Assembly (NCBI GenBank): GCA_913040765.1
Contig: CAJWIA010000084.1
Span: 1-6,596, forward strand
Length of the DNA stretch: 6,596 nt
From: an uncultured Anaerolineales bacterium
Lineage (GTDB): Bacteria > Chloroflexota > Anaerolineae > Anaerolineales > UBA11657
Direction: 5' to 3'
This document shows positions 1-5,487 of this stretch, piece by piece. How positions within the stretch are numbered: position 1 is the first letter of the stretch; each line of letters opens with the position of its first letter. The position numbers and the translations under genes are program-made. The notes below the pieces were generated by a model. The model did no database searches. It had not been told where the DNA came from and saw only the letters and a program-made list of their open reading frames with translations.

Positions 1-1
1 C

Positions 2-346
2 TACTTCTCAGAGGCCATCGAGACGGCAGATCCCGAGGTGATAAAGGCAATTGTAGCGACCGGCGCTAGCCGGACACTGGTTGTGGTTCACGGGATTTTG
101 TCTGAAATAAAGCCCTTGATCGTCGGCTACGTCCTTTACTATTTCGAACATAGCGTCCGCGCGGCTACAATTTTGGGTCTGGTTGGAGCTGGCGGTATAG
201 GTTTTGAACTTATTACCAGCATCCGGCTATTCAAGAGTCAAGAGGTGCTGACAACTCTCATAGTGATGATGCTTATGGTTGTTGCTGTTGATAGAATTAG
301 TGCCCATGTACGCAACCGGATTGTTCAAGTGGAAGCGATTGAATGA
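2..346 (+). CDS. phnE: Phosphonate ABC transporter permease PhnE, C-terminal part (5' end outside window)
   Basis: Inner-membrane permease of a PhnCDE-type importer for phosphonates or related phosphorus compounds; it would pair with ATPase PhnC and binding protein PhnD, both expected to the left. The reading frame is open from the left edge (codons start at base 2), so about 114 codons remain of a protein usually near 260-280 residues. Seen: the segment FSEAIETADPEV leading into ATGASRTLVVVHGIL, which matches the cytoplasmic EAA loop of ABC permeases that docks on the ATPase; then a membrane segment ending in the PhnE signature RAATILGLVGAGGIGFEL; then a last hydrophobic helix (TLIVMMLMVVAVDR) and a short basic tail. 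A GTG at 38 is in frame but lies inside the EAA region and is not a true start. The stop overlaps the start of the next gene (ATGA), so the two are probably co-translated. Assignment to the PhnE family is secure; the actual substrate is not. Confidence 0.93.
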   Translation, partial: YFSEAIETADPEVIKAIVATGASRTLVVVHGILSEIKPLIVGYVLYYFEHSVRAATILGLVGAGGIGFELITSIRLFKSQEVLTTLIVMMLMVVAVDRISAHVRNRIVQVEAIE

Positions 347-1053
347 GAGCCGTAATTGTCGCTACGGGTCAGGCGCCCCGGCTTTTGCCTCTCAGCAAAG
401 ATACACCGGCCTGTATGCTTGAGGTTGGTGGCACATCTATCTTGGCCCGTCAGGTTGAGTGCTTACGATCAGCTGGGGTGGATGATATTATGATTGTGGT
501 TGGTCCCCACCATGAGCAGGTAGAGGGATTTGCTAGAGGCCAGCGTATTGAAGTATGTTACAACCCGTTCTACCTTTATTCCCATGTTGCACTCTCGTTG
601 TGGATGATCAAGCGCGACTTGGTAGAGCCGTTTCTATTCCTATACAGTGACATACTCGTTGGACAAGGTGTTATCGAGGGGTTACTTGAGCAAAAAGGGG
701 AAGTTTGTCTGGCAGTTAAGCAGGGAAGTATGGACGAGGAAGCGGAGAAGACGGTGGTGGAAAATGGTTTGGTTCGCCAGATTGGTAAGGAGTCCGTGCA
801 TGCCTACCAAGCCTATGGTGAGTTCATTGGTGTCGCTCGTTTCGGCGAAGCTGGTCTTCCCGTCCTTCATGGTGCCCTCGACCGGCTGGCACGGGAGAAT
901 CTAGAAGCCAGTTTCACACACCTGACCCGAGTCCTGATTGAGCGTGGCACACAGGTCTCGGCTTACGAGATAGGGGATGTGCCATGGATTGACATTGATT
1001 TTCCGGAAGACCTGCGGATGGCAGACCATATATTTGGACGTATTGACCATTGA
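343..1053 (+). CDS. LicC/PntC-like nucleotidyltransferase (putative phosphonate or phosphocholine-type cytidylyltransferase)
   Basis: A 236-residue single-domain NTP transferase of the Rossmann-like MobA/LicC type, which couples a phospho- or phosphono-compound or sugar phosphate to a nucleotide. Seen: N-terminal nucleotide loop MRAVIVATGQAPRLLPL (1-17), then DTPACMLEVGG (20-30), the stretch YNPFYLYSHVALSLW (73-87) typical of phosphocholine and 2-aminoethylphosphonate cytidylyltransferases, a metal-site Asp in LYSDIL (D103), and a second acidic pair in WIDIDFPEDL (D217, D219). Oddities: the family loop normally reads AAGxGSRL but here is ATGQAPRL; the Lys of the usual PKxL motif is Ala23; and the usual NN after NPFY is HV. 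Either substrate specificity has shifted or activity is reduced. The start is ATG 343, overlapping the phnE stop, with GGAAG at 331-335 seven bases upstream. Coupling to phnE suggests that the imported compound is the substrate, by analogy with choline salvage in lic loci (inference). A MobA-like function or another sugar nucleotidyltransferase cannot be excluded. Confidence 0.8.
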   Translation: MRAVIVATGQAPRLLPLSKDTPACMLEVGGTSILARQVECLRSAGVDDIMIVVGPHHEQVEGFARGQRIEVCYNPFYLYSHVALSLWMIKRDLVEPFLFLYSDILVGQGVIEGLLEQKGEVCLAVKQGSMDEEAEKTVVENGLVRQIGKESVHAYQAYGEFIGVARFGEAGLPVLHGALDRLARENLEASFTHLTRVLIERGTQVSAYEIGDVPWIDIDFPEDLRMADHIFGRIDH

Positions 1054-1168
1054 TGTAAATCAGTTGCTAGTATCTCCCAAGTTTTATCTCAGTGTCACAT
1101 AGCGAGTCTGACGAGTGCGGTTCATCATCACTTACGATGCGTTGTGTCAGGTTTCTTTCTAGGTGTAA

Positions 1169-1395
1169 GGACTAATAGATTTAGCACCTATAATGCTCAC
1201 ACCAGGACATGCAGATATTCATCTACATACGGCTAATATAGTTGACGTAATTGAAATTCTTAAGACTGAGAGAGAGCAAGTTTGGATCGATTAGCAAATG
1301 ATCGAAAGCATATTTTCAAGTATTTTATTGTGCTCGGTGAACATACAGCAAATGTTTGCACAACTGTTACTAATTGGCTTGGTAAACTAGGTTAG
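1169..1395 (+). pseudogene. Possible frame-broken coding remnant, family unknown
   Basis: Two protein-like stretches lie end to end in different frames. Frame A is open from 1169 to the TAG at 1292-1294 and reads LIDLAPIMLTPGHADIHLHT followed by ANIVDVIEILKTE. Frame B is open after a TGA at 1267 to the TAG at 1393-1395 and reads LDRLANDRKHIFKYFIVLGE followed by HTANVCTTVTNWLGKLG. Joined with a frame change near 1267-1290, they make a plausible C-terminal domain of about 70 residues, and they end just before the kinase gene, where an operon gene would end. Upstream of 1169 all frames are broken. I do not recognise the family. Chance open frames in AT-rich DNA remain a real alternative; a sequencing or assembly indel is another. 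Confidence 0.25.
1170..1180 (+). repeat. 11-bp direct repeat, copy 1 (GACTAATAGAT)
   Basis: The identical 11-mer occurs at 2039-2049, so the two copies sit in the gaps on either side of the APS-kinase-like gene. It could be a trace of an insertion or recombination event or a shared regulatory site, but a match this short can occur by chance in AT-rich spacers. Confidence 0.35.
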
Positions 1396-1400
1396 TTTTT

Positions 1401-2012
1401 GTGGTATGGTTTGATTACATGTTAAATAGATTACAGCAAGAAGACGTTTCTAAGATCGAAGAGTATTTTGATCTCTCACCAGGAGAGGAACAACCACTCT
1501 CTATTTGGGTGTTTGGTCGTCCAGCAGCTGGTAAAACAACTACATCAGAGTTGCTACTGGATTTGATTCGTGGTATGGGTCATCGTGTGGAACTTGTGGA
1601 TGGTGATGCAGTACGGACCCTTTTTGATGGAAACCTTGGTCACTCTATACGAGATAGGTTGACTGCTTTCCATAGATTAATATTGATAAATAGATTACTC
1701 CAAAAACAGGGCATTGTCACTATAACGGCAACTGTTGCAGGATCTCGATATTTTCGTAGTATAGCGCGAACTAATCTGATCAATCCTAGGTTTATTTATC
1801 TTGATTGCCCATTTGACGTGGCTGCAGAGCGTGACAAAAAAAACCTTTATAAAAGAGCAATCATAGGCGAGGTAAAGCATTTCTACGGAGTTGATCTTAC
1901 GTACGAGATACCTTTGGAGTATGAGATGTGGATCGACTCGGCCAGGTTGAATCCTGATGAAATTGTGGGTGAAATCATGGATCATCTTATGAGCACCGGT
2001 ATACTAGAATGA
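1401..2012 (+). CDS. Divergent adenylylsulfate (APS) kinase-family P-loop kinase
   Basis: A 203-residue P-loop kinase of the CysC fold; classical members phosphorylate the 3'-OH of APS to give PAPS for sulfation. Seen: Walker A GRPAAGKTT (39-47), the CysC signature VDGDAVR (66-72) followed by NLGHSIRDR, and the C-terminal APS-kinase block RDKKNLYKRAIIGEVKHFYGVD (144-165) continuing to YEIP. Changed from canonical CysC: the ENIRR after the DR pair is TAFHR (88-92), and the ISPYR segment is replaced by TVAGSRY (111-117). Both regions form the APS pocket, so the substrate may be another nucleotide. Relatives in surface-glycan loci include Campylobacter Cj1415, a CDP-amidate kinase in capsule phosphoramidate synthesis. 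The start is GTG 1401, the first start after an in-frame TAA at 1383, with only a weak AGG at 1389-1391; ATG 1419 is the alternative. An A8 run lies at 1836-1843. The gene stands apart from its neighbours (gaps of 347 and 180 bases). Confidence 0.82.
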   Translation: MVWFDYMLNRLQQEDVSKIEEYFDLSPGEEQPLSIWVFGRPAAGKTTTSELLLDLIRGMGHRVELVDGDAVRTLFDGNLGHSIRDRLTAFHRLILINRLLQKQGIVTITATVAGSRYFRSIARTNLINPRFIYLDCPFDVAAERDKKNLYKRAIIGEVKHFYGVDLTYEIPLEYEMWIDSARLNPDEIVGEIMDHLMSTGILE

Positions 2013-2038
2013 GATTTAATACTTACATAAACGATTAT

Positions 2039-2049
2039 GACTAATAGAT
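2039..2049 (+). repeat. 11-bp direct repeat, copy 2 (GACTAATAGAT)
   Basis: Second copy of the 11-mer found at 1170-1180. It lies 27 bases after the kinase stop and runs into the ATG of the small ORF at 2048. The pair brackets the kinase gene. Confidence 0.35.
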
Positions 2050-2200
2050 GTTTCTGTATGCTAAAGTGCAGTACTATTTCAACAATAGCATTAGGTATAT
2101 GGACCAATCCGTTATGAGAGCAGTGACTAGAGTATCTACCTCTGACTCTAGTTTTCTAGGTGCCTTACAGTATTTGAACCAATGGTGGCAAAATGATTGA
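2048..2200 (+). CDS. Possible 50-residue ORF or C-terminal gene remnant overlapping the nucleotidyltransferase start
   Basis: This frame is open from ATG 2048 (in-frame TAG directly before it, at 2045) to TGA 2198-2200. It ends with SSFLGALQYLNQWWQND and overlaps the next start (ATG 2193) by 8 nt, the arrangement expected of a real upstream operon gene. No Shine-Dalgarno sequence stands before ATG 2048, there is no signal peptide or membrane segment, and I recognise no family. The aromatic-rich, protein-like tail suggests either a small protein or the surviving C-terminus of a longer gene that has lost its front. The hairpin at 2126-2152 lies inside it. It may also be a chance frame. Confidence 0.25.
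   Translation: MFLYAKVQYYFNNSIRYMDQSVMRAVTRVSTSDSSFLGALQYLNQWWQND
2126..2157 (+). terminator. Weak hairpin followed by a short T run, possible terminator of the kinase gene
   Basis: A perfect 8-bp inverted repeat, ACTAGAGT (2126-2133) and ACTCTAGT (2145-2152), with an 11-base loop, is followed by TTTC. The stem has only three G/C pairs and the T run is short, so it would be a weak intrinsic terminator at best. Its position between the kinase and the four-gene glycan run would let the two be expressed separately. Confidence 0.25.
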
Positions 2201-3266
2201 TGATCTTTCTGCATTGTGTGTGTCTGCGGACAGTACTATACGCCAAGTTATTGCTTGTATTGAAAAGAATACTGCGAAGATAGCTCTTGTAGTAGATGAA
2301 AAAACACAGTTGTTGAACACAGTTACTGATGGAGATGTCCGTCGTGCAATGTTGGCTGGAACAGATTTAGATGAGCCGGTCAAATTGTTGCAAGATCGTA
2401 AGTTAGCTTCAAGTCAGTATAAACAGGCTGTAACTGCCCCACTTGGTACCGATACTGATGAATTATTACAACTTATGCGTGAACGAGATGTACGTCAAGT
2501 ACCGATAGTGGACAATCAACAATGTGTTGTAGGTTTAGTCACTTTAAGAGAATTGTTGCCGAATGACACCTTGCCAATCCAAGCTGTAGTGATGGCTGGA
2601 GGATCTGGTAAGCGACTTCGCCCACTAACTGAACATTTGCCTAAACCGATGGTGCCTGTTGGTGGTCGACCTATGCTCGAGCGTATCATCGAACAGTTAC
2701 GCGAATCTGGTATATCAAGAGTAAATGTTACAACACACTATAAAGGCGATCTCATCTCTCAGCATTTTGGTGATGGGACGAGATTTGGTGTGCAAATTAG
2801 TTATGTGAAGGAAGAGCAGCCTATGGGTACTGCTGGAGGATTGAGTCAGCTAGAACCATCTGATACACCTTTACTTGTTATCAATGGCGACATCTTAACG
2901 CGCGTCGATTTTAGGGCAATGTTGGATTTTCATAACGAACACCAAGCTGAAATGAGTGTTGCTGTGAGACAACATGAATTTCAAGTGCCCTATGGCGTGA
3001 TCGAAACCGATGGAGAATTGATTACAAAAGTTTCAGAGAAACCGACTGTTAATCACTTCATTAATGCTGGCATCTATTTATTGAATCCTAATGTATCTCA
3101 ACTTATTCCTAACAAGGATTCTTATGACATGACTGAACTTATTGAGCTATTGATTGCTGATGGTCGCAGAGTGATTAGTTTTCCTGTAAGAGAATACTGG
3201 CTCGACATAGGACAACATACTGACCATAATAAAGCTGAGGAAGATTTGGCAAAAGGAAAGGTGTAG
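2193..3266 (+). CDS. CBS-domain sugar-1-phosphate nucleotidyltransferase, PtmE-like (putative GlcN-1-P or related guanylyltransferase)
   Basis: A cytosolic 357-residue fusion that makes an NDP-sugar from a sugar-1-phosphate and NTP, probably the first committed step of the amino-sugar pathway here. Seen: two CBS modules, about residues 7-55 (IALVVDEKTQLLNTVTDGDVRR) and 75-122 (RQVPIVDNQQCVVGLVTLRE), which usually bind adenine nucleotides and tune activity; then a full nucleotidyltransferase domain from 128 with AGGSGKRLRPLTEHLPKPM (135-153, including R141 and K151), the EEQPMGTAGGL loop (207-217), metal-site NGD (231-233), SEKP (281-284) and YWLDIG (335-340). All key residues are present. This architecture is that of Campylobacter PtmE, a GlcN-1-P guanylyltransferase in the GDP-legionaminic pathway; the LegC-type enzyme two genes on supports that, but mannose-1-P or heptose-1-P guanylyltransferase activity is also possible. 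The start is ATG 2193 (in-frame TGA at 2175), with GGTGG at 2184-2188. The stop is 2 bases before the next gene. Confidence 0.88.
   Translation: MIDDLSALCVSADSTIRQVIACIEKNTAKIALVVDEKTQLLNTVTDGDVRRAMLAGTDLDEPVKLLQDRKLASSQYKQAVTAPLGTDTDELLQLMRERDVRQVPIVDNQQCVVGLVTLRELLPNDTLPIQAVVMAGGSGKRLRPLTEHLPKPMVPVGGRPMLERIIEQLRESGISRVNVTTHYKGDLISQHFGDGTRFGVQISYVKEEQPMGTAGGLSQLEPSDTPLLVINGDILTRVDFRAMLDFHNEHQAEMSVAVRQHEFQVPYGVIETDGELITKVSEKPTVNHFINAGIYLLNPNVSQLIPNKDSYDMTELIELLIADGRRVISFPVREYWLDIGQHTDHNKAEEDLAKGKV
3257..3261 (+). promoter_or_regulatory. Ribosome binding site supporting the GTG start at 3269
   Basis: AAAGG inside the purine-rich run AAAAGGAAAGG (3251-3261) stands seven bases before GTG 3269, inside the end of the preceding gene. 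It fixes the non-ATG start of the dehydrogenase, and the protein then opens TKSVLVTGGAGYIG as expected for the family. No other start fits the Rossmann motif. Confidence 0.6.
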
Positions 3267-3268
3267 TA

Positions 3269-4246
3269 GTGACCAAAAGTGTTCTTGTTACTGGAGGAGC
3301 AGGTTATATTGGATCTGTTGTGTCTCGATACTTGTTGCACAAAGGCTATAAGGTCCGAGTCATGGACTCTCTTATACATGGTGGACAGGCGTTACTAGGA
3401 CTCTATCATGAGAATAATTTCGATTTTGTGTGTGGAGATGTACGAGAAGATACTGATATCACGAATTCTTTAGAGGGTATAGATTGCGTGGTCCATTTAG
3501 CTGCTATCGTTGGGGATCCGGCTTGTGCGCGTCAACCTGATATTGCTCGCGCAGTGAACCTTGATGGATCTATGAGGTTGTTTCAAATGGCACAAAATAT
3601 GGGTGTCAGCAGATTCGTTTTTGCTTCTACATGTAGCAATTATGGGAAGATGATCGACACATCTGATTATGTTAATGAAGATTCCGAACTCAGACCAATA
3701 TCGCTTTATGCGGAAAACAAAGTGTCGGTAGAAAACATGTTACTTGATGTTTCTCAGTCAAATAGTATTTCTACAACTGTGCTACGTTTGGCCACTGCAT
3801 TTGGGGTTTCACCAAGAATGCGATTTGATCTTACTGTCAACGAATTTACTATGGAAATAATGGTGAATCAAGCTCTTATGGTTTACGGAGAACAGTTTTG
3901 GCGACCATATGTCCATGTGCGAGACATTGCACGCGCAATTGATTTAGTGTTGGGATTGGCAATCGATAGAGTAGGAGGCAAAGTATTTAATGTGGGCGAT
4001 ACAGCACAGAATTATAGAAAGGGTGAAGTGGTTGATTTGATATGTTCTATAGTGAATAACGCTGCTGAAATTGAATATGTAGAAAAAGAAGAAGACCCTC
4101 GTGATTATCGAGTATCATTCGAGAGGATTAAAAGTGATCTGGGATTTTCGGCAACGCGTAGTGTCTCAGATGGAATCCGTGAGGTTGCAGGTGTCATCAC
4201 TCAAGGTGCTATTACTAATTTCAACAATCCTTACTATCGCAATTAA
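3269..4246 (+). CDS. NAD-dependent epimerase/dehydratase (extended SDR) acting on a nucleotide sugar
   Basis: A cytosolic 325-residue extended short-chain dehydrogenase of the GalE/WcaG type, which oxidises a nucleotide sugar with bound NAD(P) for epimerisation, 4,6-dehydration or reduction. Seen: the cofactor loop GGAGYIG (9-15), acidic D58 in CGDVRED, HLAAIVGDPA (77-86), the catalytic region ASTCSNYG (119-126, with T121 at the usual Ser/Thr position), and YAENK (Y147, K151), the YxxxK pair. Later come LRLATAFG, RPYVHVRDIARAI (212-224, the sugar-nucleotide contact) and the C-terminal DPRDYRVSFERIKSDLGF. The catalytic triad is complete. It follows the nucleotidyltransferase and precedes the aminotransferase, so it should supply the keto-sugar, but its sequence is of the GalE/WcaG kind and not the GFIGSHL type of LegB or GMD dehydratases. 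Exact reaction unassigned. Spacing to the neighbouring genes is 2 and 9 bases, consistent with one transcript. Confidence 0.87.
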   Translation: MTKSVLVTGGAGYIGSVVSRYLLHKGYKVRVMDSLIHGGQALLGLYHENNFDFVCGDVREDTDITNSLEGIDCVVHLAAIVGDPACARQPDIARAVNLDGSMRLFQMAQNMGVSRFVFASTCSNYGKMIDTSDYVNEDSELRPISLYAENKVSVENMLLDVSQSNSISTTVLRLATAFGVSPRMRFDLTVNEFTMEIMVNQALMVYGEQFWRPYVHVRDIARAIDLVLGLAIDRVGGKVFNVGDTAQNYRKGEVVDLICSIVNNAAEIEYVEKEEDPRDYRVSFERIKSDLGFSATRSVSDGIREVAGVITQGAITNFNNPYYRN

Positions 4247-4255
4247 TAGGCTAAT

Positions 4256-5452
4256 ATGAAAAGTGTATTGACTGGTGACGATTCTATGGTTCCCTATATG
4301 GAGGTACCACTCTCTATTCCTAATATATGTGGCAATGAATGGAAATATGTTAGAGAGTGTCTTGACACGAACTGGGTTTCCTACGTAGGGTCATATGTTG
4401 ACAAATTTGAAGACATAGTTGGCGATTATGTGGGCGCGAAGTATGCAGCTGCCACTATGAGTGGGACGGCTGCGCTTCATACAGCGCTGTTAGTAGCAGA
4501 AGTAGAACCTGATGATGAAGTTTTGGTTTCTGCGTTGTCGTTTATTGCACCCGCCAATGCTATTCGATATGTTGGTGCCTATCCTGTTTTTATTGATTCA
4601 GAGGACGATTACTGGCAGATGGATCCTGAAAAAGTGGTGGATTTTCTTGAGACAAAATGTAGATGGAGCCGCGGAGCTCTATATAACAAATCTAGCGGCA
4701 GGCGCATCAAAGCCATTTTACCAGTTCACATTTTAGGTCATCCAGTTGATATGTCCCCAATCCTTGATATTGCGAAAAAATATGAATTAGTCATCATTGA
4801 GGATGCAGCAGAGAGTCTTGGAGCCAAATATAAAGGCGAACATGTTGGTCATTTGGGTGATATCGGGTGTTTCAGCTTTAATGGGAACAAGGTAATTACA
4901 TGTGGAGGTGGTGGAATGATAGTGACCGACAATGAGGTATGGGCTCACAAGGCTAAGCATTTGACCACTCAAGCTAAAGTTGATTCGCTGGAATATATTC
5001 ATAATGACATTGGTTACAATTACCGAATGACTAATATTCAAGCTGCTATTGGAGTAGCTCAGATGGAGGAACTGGACAATTTTATTAAAAGAAAACGCCA
5101 AATTGCTGTTGCCTATACTGAAGGCTTGTCCAATCTTTCAGATTTTGTACTCATGTCCGAATCCGAGAGTGCTTTTAGTACTTACTGGTTGTACACGATT
5201 GTACTGAAACAATCTGAAAGTAAGTCCAATAGCCGTGACTTGATTTCATTGCTCCAAGACCGTGGCATACAATCACGTCCTTTATGGTATCCATTGCATT
5301 TGCAAGAAACATATCAAGATTGCGAATATTATGGAATCGATTGTGCACACAGACTTCATGCTTTGGCTGTACAGTTGCCAAGTTCATCAGGTATCACCGA
5401 CCAGGAAATTGAACATGTTGTTAGTAGCTTGCAAATGTTATGCGCTGAATGA
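4256..5452 (+). CDS. legC: LegC-family PLP aminotransferase (NDP-4-keto-sugar 4-aminotransferase)
   Basis: A DegT/DnrJ/EryC1/StrS-fold enzyme (398 residues) that transfers an amino group, typically from glutamate, to a 4-keto nucleotide sugar. Seen: the opening VPLSIPNICGNEWKYVRECL with NWVSYVGSYVDKFE (LegC hallmark), MSGTAALHTALL (68-79, PLP phosphate region), IIEDAAESLGA (180-190, D183 pairs with the PLP ring nitrogen), SFNGNKVITCGGGGM (207-221, K212 the Schiff-base lysine), LTTQAK (236-241), YNYRMTNIQAAIGVAQMEEL (254-273) and RPLWYPLHLQ (341-350). All catalytic residues are present. LegC acts in legionaminic acid synthesis; here the true product could be another 4-amino-4,6-dideoxy sugar. 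Start uncertain: ATG 4256 gives a 14-residue extension (AGG at 4248); ATG 4286 has GGTGA seven bases upstream; ATG 4298 (MEVPLSIPN) best matches the usual family N-terminus but lacks a Shine-Dalgarno sequence. Nine bases separate it from the previous gene. Confidence 0.9.
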   Translation: MKSVLTGDDSMVPYMEVPLSIPNICGNEWKYVRECLDTNWVSYVGSYVDKFEDIVGDYVGAKYAAATMSGTAALHTALLVAEVEPDDEVLVSALSFIAPANAIRYVGAYPVFIDSEDDYWQMDPEKVVDFLETKCRWSRGALYNKSSGRRIKAILPVHILGHPVDMSPILDIAKKYELVIIEDAAESLGAKYKGEHVGHLGDIGCFSFNGNKVITCGGGGMIVTDNEVWAHKAKHLTTQAKVDSLEYIHNDIGYNYRMTNIQAAIGVAQMEELDNFIKRKRQIAVAYTEGLSNLSDFVLMSESESAFSTYWLYTIVLKQSESKSNSRDLISLLQDRGIQSRPLWYPLHLQETYQDCEYYGIDCAHRLHALAVQLPSSSGITDQEIEHVVSSLQMLCAE

Positions 5453-5487
5453 GACAACAAAATTTCCACATTTGAATTAATCTTATT

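Larger units (their letters stand above)
1054..1400. other. Long gap between the phn block and the glycan block; composition boundary
   Basis: This stretch of about 350 bases carries no intact gene. G+C visibly drops here: coding sequence to the left is G+C-rich, everything to the right is AT-rich. It contains possible coding debris (1169-1395, listed separately) and one copy of an 11-bp direct repeat (1170-1180). I found no convincing terminator hairpin with a T-run after the stop at 1053, no paired -35/-10 promoter, no tRNA-like fold and no transposase or IS end. Transcription of the kinase gene at 1401 must start here or read through, but the site is not visible. Confidence 0.6.

Noticed and set aside
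682..870. Minus-strand open frame inside the left nucleotidyltransferase gene
   Set aside because: It lies wholly within a gene with clear family motifs on the + strand; no ribosome site and no recognisable protein features.
1054..1110. Terminator directly after the left nucleotidyltransferase
   Set aside because: No stable inverted repeat followed by a T run could be found; the short complementarities seen are two to five bases only.
1189..1194. A perfect TATAAT hexamer as a promoter -10 box before the kinase
   Set aside because: No -35-like sequence lies 16-18 bases upstream (the bases there are TAAGGA and neighbours) and there is no extended -10 TG; it also falls inside the possible coding remnant.
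1695..1985. Minus-strand open frame opposite the kinase gene
   Set aside because: Shadow of a well-supported + strand gene; low-quality, Cys/Ser/Ile-rich translation with no motifs.
1401..2012. Naming the kinase cysC outright
   Set aside because: The fold motifs fit, but the APS-pocket segments differ and no sulfate-assimilation partner is visible, so the substrate should not be taken as APS.
4512..4736. Alternative + frame inside the aminotransferase gene (hydrophobic translation)
   Set aside because: An out-of-frame overlap with a strongly supported enzyme; the hydrophobic look comes from T-rich codon positions.
4787..5101. Minus-strand open frame opposite the aminotransferase gene
   Set aside because: It covers the catalytic lysine region of the LegC-family enzyme on the other strand and has no protein-like motifs of its own.
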